A DNA stretch of 64,000 nt from Roseobacter sp. MH60115 (GCF_015644665.1 NZ_JADOBQ010000001.1:1-64000), one strand, 5' to 3'. Counted from the first letter of the stretch, positions 14,981 to 24,777 are shown. The notes: generated by a model from the letters alone, not told the origin. Numbers and translations: made by a program.

Positions 14981-17941
14981 ATGATTAGTAATACGCGGTA
15001 TCCGATCCGGACCAATGTTGGTCGACCTATCGAGCTTTCCGGGTTTGGACGGAACGAGAATTCAGAAGCGGCCCGGGTTATCAGGCTCAGCGCCGCGACG
15101 GATGCGTTCGAGTTTTCATTCAGGTCGAATATTCTTGATCTGGGAACCCCCGGAAAACATCGGTTTGACGACTACCTGCCTTCACTCAATGCCAATGGAA
15201 GTGTGATCGCACCAGCGACGGGCCTCACTGTTTTTGAAAGACCGGAATTTACCGGGGGCGACAAACAGGACGCGGTGCACCTCTCCGCCCTCTCCAAACC
15301 TTTGCTGCTGTCCAAAACCAACTACGAGGCGGCCTTCACGCATGGGCGCAGAGCCTCGGTGGAACTCCTGATCCGCTTTGCCCGGCCCGCGCTTCTGGGG
15401 GGCGCGTGTGTTTTCGGCAATCCCTACATTCCCTACACGTTCAACAGGTTTGGCCAGAGCAGTGCCAACTTCGGGCTCCCGCGTGAAATTCAGATCACGA
15501 ACGCAGGCTCCGTCGATGCAGCGTTCCAACCCCTCAGAGGGCAGAATTTTTTCGATGCCGACAACACATTGGTGCATCAGGAAAGCAATTATCACTCTGG
15601 TGCCAACTATATACCGATTGAGCCGACCTATACTTCGGCGGTTACTCTGAAACTGTCGAACTTTCCCTTCTTCCCGTTCGAATACGAACAGGAAAAGCTG
15701 CCTGACCTCACGGATGACATGCGCGAGCGGGTGGAATTCAGACTGGGCTACGACATCCCGCAGGTGGTCTTCTATACGCATGAAGAGGCGATGCGGTACC
15801 GTCCCTTGACCGGTTTCGGGGTGCTGTCAGAACAATATCCCGACCGGGACAGCGATCATGGGACTTCCATTCACGCAAAATCGGCGATCCTGCATCCGGA
15901 TGGGCAGTATGGGGTCTATTCCGCCACGTCGCTGACGTCCCCGGCGCGGTCTTATCGGTCAAATCCCACCGGCGCAGGCAAAGGATACAAGGAGATTTTT
16001 GTCTCTGAACCGCTTGGCAACGGTGATGCTGTGGATCTGCTCTTTGAACAGGCGGATGATGAACCGCGCTGTGTGGCCGGGCTGAAGATGCGGCTGCCCT
16101 TCATTCCGGACGAAAAACGGGCTGAAGACATCGACGCGCTGATTGACCGGTTGCAGGATATCGAACGCCATTCCGATAGCGTGGACTTCAGCGACATCCT
16201 GTTCACCTTTCTCAACAGCCTGAAAACGGCCAGCCGCGAGGCGCTGGAAGAAGTTCTAGAAGACTACATCCTGCAGTTGCCCAATTCGGTTAACTTTTGC
16301 GAAAGCATCCAGATCGAGGTGTTTGAGGTTGATCCGCCCGACGGTCTTGCCGCGACACGCATCGCCTCCTCGCCAGAGTATCTTCGCCGCATCGCGCAGA
16401 CACATGTCTCTACGTTCATGGATATTTTCAGATTGGCGCAGGACGGTCTGCGCTTTGATCAGCCCACCTCTGCGCAATACCTGTCGATCCGGCTGTCCAA
16501 TGCCGACAGCGAAACCTGCCGGATCGTCGTCTCCCAACTTGACTTCTTTCAGTCGTCTGATGTCTGGATCACGCCCCGCCTGTCGACATCTCAGACCGTG
16601 CAGGCTCTGCATTTCCGCTTGATCGGGAAAGACCTGCTGGATGACTATGCCGTGCTGGGATCGCGCGGCTTCACGCTCGGGATCGAAAGGGTCCGGGAAA
16701 CAGGGCAACGCCAGAAGGTGGCCCAGTTCAAGAGCCTCCTTGATGTGCTGAACACTACCAAGGCGCAGGTGTTCCAGAACTCCAGGCGGCGGTCTGTCGA
16801 GTTTGAAAAGTCGGTGGTCTACACGACAAAGGAGACGGCGGGGCAGGATCCCTATGGCGCAAATGACTACACTGATGCTTTTCCAGAAGAAGAGCGACCA
16901 AACTACGCGCTGCACATCACGCAATCCTCGTCCCAGGGATATATTCAGACCGAAATGGGGCCCAGCATAAGCTACACCGACCGCAGTGGCGAGACACACG
17001 CCGGCTTTGAATCGCGCGGGTCGCAGGAGGTGCGCTCGCACACGGAACACCTCTATCCGACCGTCTCGAACGACTGGGAGGACGCGGCGTCCTATGTGAA
17101 CAATGCGCGACGTTATGTGACGGGCGACCCGTCGCAAGAGATTGTCACGCTCGAAGACGCCAACCCGCTGACAGTAGATTTTCAGCAAAACTGGGGAGAT
17201 CTGGCGCCCGGCGAGATCGAGGGCCTGCACACGCTCACCTTCTCGCCGTTTTCGCCGATCCTGTCGTCCGCTTCTGCGGTTCAGAATAACGGCGAATTCC
17301 TGCGGCAACTCTTTGAGCTGGTCACGCAGGTACCGCCACCGCCCGATCTGGGGCCCCAGATCATGGCTTTGCTGACCACCGGGCCTGCCAGCAGCAGCGG
17401 TCCAACCGTGAATATGATACCGGGGCTTTGGAAGAACTACCTCAACGGCTTCAACATCTCCCCCGGTGTGAACGGAGGCATAAATGTGGGTATCGGGTTT
17501 GGCGCCAGCCTGGGCACCAGTTCAGCGCATTTCTGGCCCGGCATTCTCGGGAACCACTCCTTTGGCTCGCAGGGCAGCATCCAGAAAGCCGCGTCCCAAT
17601 CCACCCACGCCTTCAGCAAGCAAAAGAAGACCGACGGGCAGGATGCGGTGAGCTACGCGGAGACCTCGGGCGGCGAAAGCAAACGGGTCATCGAGCGTAA
17701 GGCGGTGCCAAGCACAGATCTGGATCGCATCAAGGGCAATGAAGTCATCTGGCAGGGTGAGCCGCGCGATATCATCGTGGGCACCATCCCGCTGGGCATG
17801 GAGATGCCAGCGCTGGCCAACCAGATGCGGCGCGGGGTGCGGGACGCTCTGGCGGTTCGTTTCGGGTCCGATCTGGGAGAGGATGTGGATATCGACATTT
17901 GGTATGACGTATCGGAGGCGCCGGTCTGGGATGATAACTGA
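14981..17941 (+). CDS. Large protein of unknown function, first gene of a coupled trio
   Basis: 986 residues from the ATG at 14981, preceded by AGGGGTGGGG; an ATG 34 codons earlier lacks support. I recognise no domain. There is no signal peptide and no clear membrane helix. The first 400 residues look beta-rich and globular (FPFFPFEYEQEKLPDLTDDM; VEFRLGYDIPQVVFYTHEE). About 400-470 is helical. Residues 820-870 are Gly/Ser-rich (NGGINVGIGFGASLG), and the last 60 form a compact domain (NEVIWQGEPRDIIVGTIPLG). The stop overlaps the next gene by 11 bp. With no export signal, it acts in the cytoplasm or is exported by a dedicated machine. Coding potential is strong: a long open frame with codon use like its neighbours. 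Confidence 0.7.
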   Translation: MISNTRYPIRTNVGRPIELSGFGRNENSEAARVIRLSAATDAFEFSFRSNILDLGTPGKHRFDDYLPSLNANGSVIAPATGLTVFERPEFTGGDKQDAVHLSALSKPLLLSKTNYEAAFTHGRRASVELLIRFARPALLGGACVFGNPYIPYTFNRFGQSSANFGLPREIQITNAGSVDAAFQPLRGQNFFDADNTLVHQESNYHSGANYIPIEPTYTSAVTLKLSNFPFFPFEYEQEKLPDLTDDMRERVEFRLGYDIPQVVFYTHEEAMRYRPLTGFGVLSEQYPDRDSDHGTSIHAKSAILHPDGQYGVYSATSLTSPARSYRSNPTGAGKGYKEIFVSEPLGNGDAVDLLFEQADDEPRCVAGLKMRLPFIPDEKRAEDIDALIDRLQDIERHSDSVDFSDILFTFLNSLKTASREALEEVLEDYILQLPNSVNFCESIQIEVFEVDPPDGLAATRIASSPEYLRRIAQTHVSTFMDIFRLAQDGLRFDQPTSAQYLSIRLSNADSETCRIVVSQLDFFQSSDVWITPRLSTSQTVQALHFRLIGKDLLDDYAVLGSRGFTLGIERVRETGQRQKVAQFKSLLDVLNTTKAQVFQNSRRRSVEFEKSVVYTTKETAGQDPYGANDYTDAFPEEERPNYALHITQSSSQGYIQTEMGPSISYTDRSGETHAGFESRGSQEVRSHTEHLYPTVSNDWEDAASYVNNARRYVTGDPSQEIVTLEDANPLTVDFQQNWGDLAPGEIEGLHTLTFSPFSPILSSASAVQNNGEFLRQLFELVTQVPPPPDLGPQIMALLTTGPASSSGPTVNMIPGLWKNYLNGFNISPGVNGGINVGIGFGASLGTSSAHFWPGILGNHSFGSQGSIQKAASQSTHAFSKQKKTDGQDAVSYAETSGGESKRVIERKAVPSTDLDRIKGNEVIWQGEPRDIIVGTIPLGMEMPALANQMRRGVRDALAVRFGSDLGEDVDIDIWYDVSEAPVWDDN

Positions 17942-18923
17942 TACGATCGATCTGAGTGGTCTGGCGACCTATTTCACCGACCCAAGCAGTGGAAGCCTGA
18001 ACCTCGCTTCGGGCGCTACCGGTGTCACAACCGCCCTGTCTTCGCCTCTCAAGGGTGGTCAGCAGTGGGAGGTTTCGGGTCTGGATTTCGTTTTCGATAC
18101 TGATCAGGCTGCCCAGATGCTGAAACGGCAAACGGATCCGATCCTGGAGATCGGCGTCATTCGCGAACTGCTGCCCGGGCATTACCGGGATGCTTATAAA
18201 ACCCGTGTGCATGCGATTTCCGGGCAGGAGGATTTCAGCGGTGGTGTGCTGGAAAACGCGTTTCTGTCGGATGTGCAGGGTGTGCTCACGCTCGTGGCGT
18301 CGGATCAGGACACCTGCCGCTGGTTGTCCAAGTCCTTTGATCTGGTCACACCGAGCGATATTGACGCGATCGCCTGGCACATGGCGGTGTCCAAGCGCAC
18401 CCACGACGGCGCCTTCACTTATACCGCGCGGCTTCACGTGGTGGACGAGGGCGGTTCTGCCAATATCATTGATCTGGTCGTCAATGCCGATCCCGCGGAC
18501 AAGAGTTTCGCCGATGGCTTGGGCCTGTCCGGCATTGTGTCCTTTCAGTTTGAGTTCATTGCGAAGGTCAGGGCCTCCACCCATTTCTCTGAACGCAGGC
18601 GCGGGCGGCTTGAGGACGGCGTAGGGCTGCCACTGTTGCACGGGGTTAGCGTATTGGAGGAGATCGACTCCGCGCTCCGGTTTCATTCCCTGTCGGAAAT
18701 GCTCAGCATCGGGGCGTTTGACCCGCCGGTGGAGCTTGCGGCATCCGGCGTGCAAACGATGCGTTTTTCCGCCAATCTGCAAGCCGTTTTGAACACCAGC
18801 AAGACGTTGGATGCCGGTGCTGGGCATTTCGAACGTATCGCGCTGGCGGTGAACGCGGCCGCTTTCACGCATTTCGAGGCGCGGATCATTGGCGAGGAAA
18901 TGATCACCCGCCTGCAGGACTGA
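17931..18923 (+). CDS. Unknown protein, second gene of the trio
   Basis: 330 residues. The ATG at 17931 lies inside the end of the preceding gene (11-bp overlap), so it is translationally coupled; longer readings would run far back into that gene. No domain recognised. The protein is acidic and beta-rich, with segments such as QQWEVSGLDFVFDTDQAAQM, DIDAIAWHMAVSKR and FTYTARLHVVDEGG. There is no signal peptide or membrane helix. The start ITDTIDLSGLATYFTD plus alternating strands could fit a structural or assembly protein, but that is speculation. Confidence 0.65.
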   Translation: MITDTIDLSGLATYFTDPSSGSLNLASGATGVTTALSSPLKGGQQWEVSGLDFVFDTDQAAQMLKRQTDPILEIGVIRELLPGHYRDAYKTRVHAISGQEDFSGGVLENAFLSDVQGVLTLVASDQDTCRWLSKSFDLVTPSDIDAIAWHMAVSKRTHDGAFTYTARLHVVDEGGSANIIDLVVNADPADKSFADGLGLSGIVSFQFEFIAKVRASTHFSERRRGRLEDGVGLPLLHGVSVLEEIDSALRFHSLSEMLSIGAFDPPVELAASGVQTMRFSANLQAVLNTSKTLDAGAGHFERIALAVNAAAFTHFEARIIGEEMITRLQD

Positions 18924-18927
18924 CACC

Positions 18928-20463
18928 ATGGATAAAGTCCAGGAATTCAGTATCGAGCGGAACATCCACGCCAACGACAAGGACAAGAGCGAGCCTTACG
19001 GAATTTTCCATGGCGATGTGAAACAGGACCGGCAGGGCAATTATTTCCTGGAATACTACGGGCATTCCGGGCTGATCAGTGGCGAGCCAGGCAACCTGTT
19101 CTTTCAGGCGTCGCACAATCTGAACACGACCGATTTCAATATCGCTGTTGGCCGGGCGATGGTTTTCGATCCGTTCAAAGATCCAAACTCCGTCACGCCA
19201 CTGATGGATTTTCACCTGGGCGATCCGGTTACGACGGCCTCGCCTGAGCCCGAGGAAACCGCACCTGCGCCGAGCCCCGCGGATCGCGCCAACAGGCGGC
19301 GCGCGCGATTGCGGGCAAACGTCCTGCAGGTTCTGGACGAGATGTATCCCGATCAGGCCGGAGACAGGGACGCGGAGGCGCGTCTTGAGCGGCTGAATTA
19401 CTGGATGGAGGCCGAGTTCGAGGGCCGCCTTCGGGCGTTGGACTCGCCAGAAGCGGCAGAGTATCACCGGTTGATGATGGTAAAGCGGTGGGATGCCGAC
19501 GGCGTTGTTCGGACGGGGTACCAGGCGAGTGTTCACCACCGCATCCAACTGCTCAGACTGCAGTTGGATACTGCCAAGATCATGTCGTCCAGCCTCCTTG
19601 GCGGCTTTGCTGCGACTGCTACGGGATGGGCCACGGACGATCAGGTGGCAATCAATTCCATGGGCCATCAATTCCAGAGCATTGGAGGGATGGCGGGCGG
19701 CAAAAACACGGCCGCGCAGAAATTCACGCGCAATGTCAAACCGCAAGTCGGCGCGCCGACGTCACAGATGATGATCAACGGCCTGCCTGTGACGACAGTG
19801 AAACCGTCCACGCGGGCGCAGAAGACAAAAGCACAGGTCGAGGTGACCAGGATCACGGTGCGGACCCGATGGAAACGCATCAAAAAATACCTTGGAAAGA
19901 AGTTCCGGCTTGGCAAGCCGCCCGCTCCGGGCTTGCGCGACATAAAGCTGCCGCGCGACGGGTCGGTCGCGTCCGACGTGTTCATTCTCAAGGACGCTGT
20001 GGAGGTCATTAACGGGAAAAAAGTCACCCGCGCTTTTGTGATCGTCAAGATGCGCGACGAGAAGGGCGATACCGTGATGCAGGCATTCTATCAATCCACC
20101 GGAAAAAACTCCAAAAAACCCGGCCAATGGTTGCCTTTTGATGGTCAATTCCATTTTCCGGGCATGGGTCACAAATGGATCTATAAAAAACGATTTGAGC
20201 ATGCCGACAAAGATCTTGATCGGTATGGAACCCAAGCGATCAAGGACGTTGGAACGGCTCTGGACAAAATCAATATCAATACCAGCCCCAAAGCCAACAA
20301 ATCCCTGAGCCAGCACGCGGTAAACGCGCTTTTGGACATGTACGGTGCGATCAATATTCCCCGAAAACACAGGCTGTCGGATGATGGTGACTACAATCCG
20401 CCTATTGCGCCTGAGGGACTGAATGAATTGATCAGCAAGGGCGTGGTCGAGAGCGCGGAATGA
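18928..20463 (+). CDS. Unknown protein, third gene of the trio, possibly multidomain
   Basis: 511 residues, starting 4 bp after the previous stop. Three parts are visible. Residues 1-100 are a beta-rich head with KQDRQGNYFLEYYGHSG. A Pro/Glu linker (SPEPEETAPAPSPADR) leads to a helical, Arg-rich section (about 110-230) containing HHRIQLLRLQLDTAKIMSSS. A basic stretch (RTRWKRIKKYLGKKFRLGKP) then leads to a C-terminal alpha/beta domain (about 330-511) with FVIVKMRDEKGDTVMQAFYQ and GMGHKWIYKKRFEHAD. A modular layout with a basic boundary before a compact C-terminus recalls polymorphic toxins, but no toxin motif and no immunity gene are seen. Confidence 0.65.
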   Translation: MDKVQEFSIERNIHANDKDKSEPYGIFHGDVKQDRQGNYFLEYYGHSGLISGEPGNLFFQASHNLNTTDFNIAVGRAMVFDPFKDPNSVTPLMDFHLGDPVTTASPEPEETAPAPSPADRANRRRARLRANVLQVLDEMYPDQAGDRDAEARLERLNYWMEAEFEGRLRALDSPEAAEYHRLMMVKRWDADGVVRTGYQASVHHRIQLLRLQLDTAKIMSSSLLGGFAATATGWATDDQVAINSMGHQFQSIGGMAGGKNTAAQKFTRNVKPQVGAPTSQMMINGLPVTTVKPSTRAQKTKAQVEVTRITVRTRWKRIKKYLGKKFRLGKPPAPGLRDIKLPRDGSVASDVFILKDAVEVINGKKVTRAFVIVKMRDEKGDTVMQAFYQSTGKNSKKPGQWLPFDGQFHFPGMGHKWIYKKRFEHADKDLDRYGTQAIKDVGTALDKININTSPKANKSLSQHAVNALLDMYGAINIPRKHRLSDDGDYNPPIAPEGLNELISKGVVESAE

Positions 20464-21422
20464 GCCTGTGTCGCTGAGCGTCCAATGCATGGGGTCTATC
20501 GCGGCAAGATAGGGCCGGGTGTCTGTTTTTGACGGCTGATGTTGGTGTCTGCAGCTCGCACGACCATGGGTTCCTGGTAGCAATTCCGCAGGTAGCATTC
20601 TCAAAGCAAACCATTGGCCAGGCCCGAAGAGTGACCACGTTTGGGATCGCCATCGTGGGAAGAACGGTCATGCAGGCGCGCATGAGCTGCTTGCGGCGGT
20701 TCGGGTTCCGGCAGGACCTGTGTCTGAGTATCTCTGATGTCAGAGCAAAGTGACGGTGTGCGCCCGGTGTGGGTGTGCATGCAATAGATACGACGAATTT
20801 GGCCGATGCGCGACGTAAGCGTCGTGCGGAGGAGAAATGTGAAATGATTGAACGGTCGCCATTTTACGGCAAAACATTTGACGTCACTTTGATCATCAAA
20901 GGCCGGCCTGTGGGTCGGTTTGGCACTCTGGTCTCGGATGCTTTTTGTTCCTCGGAAAGCAAATCGCAGACCATTTGGCCACATGCGATGGGCATTGCGC
21001 GTAAGCGTGATGCCCACGCATCTTTGCGGGCGCGCAATATCAGCTGGAACCGCCAGCTGCCTGCCAGCCCCTGTGAGAGTTTTATTCGAAACACTGGCAG
21101 AGCCGTCGTGATCGCAATTTTACGCGCTATGCGGTGCAGATCTCGCGCCGTCAATGCAAGCGCTGCGATGCACGGGGGGAGGGCGCGGCCCCTGAGATTT
21201 CGCGGTTGAAGATGCGGGGTTCCTCAACAGTTTGGAATTGGGCGGGGACCCACCACATCGCGCCACTGCTGGTGCGCTGGAACGCAACAAGTCTTGGTCT
21301 GGAAAATCCCCTGTCCCATTGGGGCCAGGGCGATCCGACAAGCCTAAATTCGCCTGACGTGACCTGCATTCGAGACCACGCGAAGCGGTTCGCGCCAGGC
21401 ACTGAAAAAGGGAGTTAAAGCA
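20464..21422. other. 959-bp stretch without a supportable gene
   Basis: Only short overlapping frames occur on both strands, without ribosome sites or recognisable motifs; the longest plus frame (20769-21209) is Arg/Ala/Ser-rich low-quality sequence. Composition is somewhat less GC-rich in places. It may be a decayed gene or the remnant of a mobile element, but no inverted repeats, transposase motifs or target duplications could be made out. The promoter of the RTX gene must lie at its right end. Confidence 0.5.
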
Positions 21423-23105
21423 ATGCCTAAGGCACGCGGACAAGTCACCGGACCGGATCCCATCAAGGGAACCGCGCAATCGGATTACATTCACATTTCG
21501 GGATTGAAAAACGACGATATGGTGCCGGACGCGCCCTGGGATCATTCCGTTTACGGGTATGGGGGCAATGATTTCTTCAGGTTCAATCCGATTATCGACT
21601 GGAGCTTTATGTCCACCCGGTTCGACAGATCGATCTATTTAAACGGTGGCAGTGGGACCGACCATGTAAGCCTGCAGGATTCTCACCATCCCGTCACGAT
21701 CAATCTGGCAGGTGGGACCGGTATGGTTCACATACCGCCGGTTTCGTGGTGGACCCCGGAGGACGGGTGGCAAAACAGTGAGATGGTCATCGAGATGACC
21801 TTCTACAGTGTTGAAAACGCTACCGGAGGCGCCGGTGACGATCACATCACCGGCGACGGCAACGCGAACCACCTTTCCGGCGCCGCGGGCAACGACACAC
21901 TCCTTGGCGGGGGCGGTGACGATACACTGCTGGGCGGCGATCAGAACGACAGTCTTGAAGGGGGCGATGGCAACGACACGTTGAACGGTGGCAATCACGA
22001 CGACTTTCTGAGCGGTGATGATGGCCACGACAACATGGAAGGTGGCCACGGCAACGACAGTATATGGGGCGGTGAAGGTCAGGATACGCTGGAAGGCGGC
22101 ACCGGCGATGATGAGCTTTATGGGGGCGACGGGTTCGACTTTGCCATCTTCGACACGAACGGTGACATGACGGTCGATCTACAGGGCGGGATTGCCTGGG
22201 GCGGGGGCCTTGGTATCGACGTGCTGCACAGTATTGAGCGCGTTGTAACCGGTGACGGTGATGATGAGGTCATCGGCACCGATGAGGCCAACATCATGTG
22301 GATGGGGGCGGGAGACGATACGGTCTACGGCTTTGGCGGCATCGACAACATAAAAGGTCATGCTGGCGACGATCTGCTGCTGGCGGGAAATGGGAACGAC
22401 TCCGTCTATGGGGGCGAAGGTCATGACCGTGTCTATGGCGAAAATGGCAAGGACATGCTGTCCGGCGGTGACGGCAATGACACCATGAATGGCGGTGGCG
22501 GCAATGATCAGATGTACGGGGGCGACGGCAATGATCGCCTGCTGGGCGACTTCGGAAACGACACGCTGGAAGGGGATGACGGGCACGATTTCATAGACGC
22601 GGGTGTCGGTGACGACATGATTGTCGGTGGGAGTGGGAATGATACCATCCACGCCGGGGCGGGGGACGACACCATCCACACTGGAAGCGGTCTGGACGTC
22701 ATCCACTATGACAACACGCCGGGGGTCGGCATTGATACCATTTATGACTTGAACATCTGGGGGGATGAATTCGCGTTCGAAAGTGGATTCTTCTATGACT
22801 TCGACGAACCTGTGGACAACCTGAATTATCTTGTTGCGGTCCAAACCGGTCAGGATTCGCTGCTCTTTGCCACGCGCAGCTTCGCAACTTTACCGGATGG
22901 GGTGGCCGGGGATGCGGTCCTCGTTCCAGACGTGCAGGCGATCGCGATCATCAAGGACGTGAACGCGGCACTTCTGAACCAGCAGATTGCCAATGGCGAT
23001 ATCTTCCACACGGAAGTCGGCGTGAAGCAACCGGATCCGTCCTGGGAATTCGAGCTTCCAGTGGTGGAGGTGCCGGTGATTGCCGAAGAATGGTCGATGG
23101 TCTGA
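21423..23105 (+). CDS. RTX calcium-binding secreted protein
   Basis: 560 residues. Residues 1-130 form a non-repeat head (IDWSFMSTRFDRSIYLNGGS). From about 135 to 425 there are many nonapeptide repeats of the GGxGxDxLx type (for example GGDGNDTLNGGNHDDFLSGD), with an interruption around 235-285. This is the calcium-binding parallel beta-roll of RTX proteins. The C-terminus (about 430-560, beginning VIHYDNTPGVGIDTIYDLN) has the form of a type I secretion tail. No enzymatic domain is visible and no type I exporter gene is in the window. It may be a surface or matrix protein. No strong ribosome site apart from AAAGGGAG (21408-21415). Confidence 0.85.
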   Translation: MPKARGQVTGPDPIKGTAQSDYIHISGLKNDDMVPDAPWDHSVYGYGGNDFFRFNPIIDWSFMSTRFDRSIYLNGGSGTDHVSLQDSHHPVTINLAGGTGMVHIPPVSWWTPEDGWQNSEMVIEMTFYSVENATGGAGDDHITGDGNANHLSGAAGNDTLLGGGGDDTLLGGDQNDSLEGGDGNDTLNGGNHDDFLSGDDGHDNMEGGHGNDSIWGGEGQDTLEGGTGDDELYGGDGFDFAIFDTNGDMTVDLQGGIAWGGGLGIDVLHSIERVVTGDGDDEVIGTDEANIMWMGAGDDTVYGFGGIDNIKGHAGDDLLLAGNGNDSVYGGEGHDRVYGENGKDMLSGGDGNDTMNGGGGNDQMYGGDGNDRLLGDFGNDTLEGDDGHDFIDAGVGDDMIVGGSGNDTIHAGAGDDTIHTGSGLDVIHYDNTPGVGIDTIYDLNIWGDEFAFESGFFYDFDEPVDNLNYLVAVQTGQDSLLFATRSFATLPDGVAGDAVLVPDVQAIAIIKDVNAALLNQQIANGDIFHTEVGVKQPDPSWEFELPVVEVPVIAEEWSMV

Positions 23106-23113
23106 GCGCTCGC

Positions 23114-23141
23114 TGTGCTGCGGGGGATTCTCTGCAGCACA
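23114..23141 (+). terminator. Hairpin after the RTX gene
   Basis: TGTGCTGC (23114-23121) pairs with GCAGCACA (23134-23141) around a 12-base loop, 9 bp after the stop codon. There is no T-run, so its efficiency as a terminator is uncertain. Confidence 0.4.
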
Positions 23142-23328
23142 CCTGTTCCGTCGGGAACTCTTCAACCCCTCCGTGAAGTTTTCAGATCAGTGATCATTTC
23201 CGGGAGAATTAATTGGCCGAATGACCCTTTTTTGGGCCGTTTGCCATACCAACCAGGCCTTTCCAGCCCGTGATGAAATTGTTACGTTCAACCCTCGAAA
23301 CAAAAGGGCTACGTGCGGTTGGGGCTGA

Positions 23329-23577
23329 ATGGCTGAGAAAAGGATAGAACGTGTGCAAACCGGTGTTCGCATCGAGAAACGCATATTGAAAGTTCTCAAG
23401 GCAGTCGCGGCTCAGCATGAAATTTCATTGGGCGATCTGCTTGAGGGTATTTTGCTGCACAGTCTGGAAGGCAAATCCCCCTTTGACGCGGAAACGCTGG
23501 CTTTCATTGAAAAAATGCGCAGCGCTTATGGCCTTGAGCTGACCTCGGCAGACAGCCAGCCGAGGGACGAAGGCTGA
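23329..23577 (+). CDS. Small ribbon-helix-helix-like protein
   Basis: 82 residues. A short strand (RIERVQTGVRIEKRILKVLK) followed by two helices (LKAVAAQHEISLGDLLEGIL) has the pattern of ribbon-helix-helix DNA-binding proteins, which act as dimers. I recall similar stand-alone proteins in other Proteobacteria, annotated as hypothetical. The ATG at 23329 has GGGG seven bases ahead. No toxin partner is adjacent, so it is unlikely to be an antitoxin of a classical pair. Convergent with the LacI gene. Confidence 0.6.
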   Translation: MAEKRIERVQTGVRIEKRILKVLKAVAAQHEISLGDLLEGILLHSLEGKSPFDAETLAFIEKMRSAYGLELTSADSQPRDEG

Positions 23578-23691
23578 CCTCCTTCCGGGGAGTCCTGCAG
23601 CTCTTCTGAAAGTCAGGTGTTCTGAAACTCTGCTCGGCATGCGCTGCATTGGACCTGTCGCTCAACTACCCTTTGTCGGCCCGAAAAACGC

Positions 23692-24702
23692 TCAAGAGGC
23701 GATGGCCCGGGTCGACTGACGCCGCGAAATCTGGCCTTCCAACTCAACAGATGTTGGGCGCTCGCCTTCCTCGATCCAATGTGCGAGGGCTGCGGCGGCC
23801 CGCCTGCCCATTTCCGCAACCGGTAGCCGCACACTTGTCAGAGCCGGGAAGGTGCTGGCCGATCCCGGCAGATCGTCGATCCCGATGATCGAAATGTCGG
23901 TCGGAACCTGCACACCCATGCGCTGCAGGCGAAAGAGGGCTCCTTGGGCAAGCACGTCCGACAGGCACAGAAGGCCCGTCAACCTCGGATGCCGGTCCAA
24001 GAGGGCCGCCGCGCTGTCGCCCGCCGCATCGTAGTCGATGGCCGATTGCGCAAACTGCAGGCCGGTCATGCCGTGCCGCTCTATTCCAGTCAGACGTGCG
24101 GCCGTTCGGTCGTTGTCTTGGCTGAAACCCGAGAGGACGCCGATCTGGCGATGACCGAGGGCGTGAAGATGCTCCAGCGCCATCGAGGCCACTCTGGCGT
24201 TGTCATAGCCGATTGTCGGCAGACTGTGGTCGACCTTGAAATAGGATGTCGCAATAACCGGCACCTTGCGTCGCGCAACCAGAGCCTCGAACCCGTCGCC
24301 GCGTGTGATCCCGGAGACAAACAACCCCTCAACCCCAAGATCGAGCAGGTTCTCGGCGCGCTCCGCTTCCCGTATCGGATCACCGCCCGTTGTTGCGACA
24401 ACCAGAGAAAACCCCTGTTTGACCAGTTCCATTTCCAGCGCTTCGATGTAGCGGGCGAAAATCGCATGGTCCAATGTGGGGACAAGCGCGCCCACCATAT
24501 ACGTCCGGCCCGAGTTGATCGCGCGCGCGGCTGGGCTTGGCACGAAGCTGAGCTCTTCAGCAGCCTGCTGCACGCGCTCGCGCGTCGTCTCCAGCACGCC
24601 ATCGGCACCGCTGAGCACCCGTGACACCGTGGCGACGGAAACGCCCGCTTTTTCGGCGACATCACGCATATTGCTGCGTGTCTTGCGGTGCCGCGGGCCC
24701 AT
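23692..24702 (-). CDS. LacI-family transcriptional regulator of the TMAO genes
   Basis: 336 residues. An N-terminal helix-turn-helix is clear (MRDVAEKAGVSVATVSRVLS), followed by the hinge (AARAINSGRT) and a periplasmic-binding-protein-like ligand domain. The ATG at 24702 was chosen because GGAGG lies 8 bp upstream; a TTG six codons earlier is the alternative. It is divergent from tdm-tmoVWX with two palindromes in between, so it most likely represses that operon, with TMAO or a related methylated amine as the inferred inducer. LacI control of a methylamine locus is not something I know as established. Confidence 0.85.
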   Translation of the reverse strand: MGPRHRKTRSNMRDVAEKAGVSVATVSRVLSGADGVLETTRERVQQAAEELSFVPSPAARAINSGRTYMVGALVPTLDHAIFARYIEALEMELVKQGFSLVVATTGGDPIREAERAENLLDLGVEGLFVSGITRGDGFEALVARRKVPVIATSYFKVDHSLPTIGYDNARVASMALEHLHALGHRQIGVLSGFSQDNDRTAARLTGIERHGMTGLQFAQSAIDYDAAGDSAAALLDRHPRLTGLLCLSDVLAQGALFRLQRMGVQVPTDISIIGIDDLPGSASTFPALTSVRLPVAEMGRRAAAALAHWIEEGERPTSVELEGQISRRQSTRAIAS

Positions 24703-24759
24703 ATTTTCATCCTCCACCAATTAATCTGACATAGGAAGAAACGTGATCGTTGACAAATG

Positions 24760-24769
24760 AAACTAGTTT
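24760..24769. promoter_or_regulatory. LacI-type operator, distal copy
   Basis: Perfect 10-bp palindrome AAACTAGTTT. It shares the core AACTAGTT with the second palindrome; centres are 21 bp apart, two helical turns, so dimers would bind the same face of the DNA. Confidence 0.65.
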
Positions 24770-24777
24770 AATTGATC

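Noticed and set aside
18928-20463. Calling the third gene of the trio a polymorphic toxin
   Set aside because: The modular layout is suggestive, but there is no toxin motif, no delivery domain and no small immunity gene downstream.
20769-21209. Possible 146-residue gene in the gap after the unknown trio
   Set aside because: No ribosome site close to its start, no motif, biased Arg/Ala/Ser composition, and overlapping frames of equal quality on the other strand.
23692-24720. TTG start for the LacI regulator at 24720
   Set aside because: The ATG at 24702 has a GGAGG site at proper spacing; the TTG would place that site inside the coding region.
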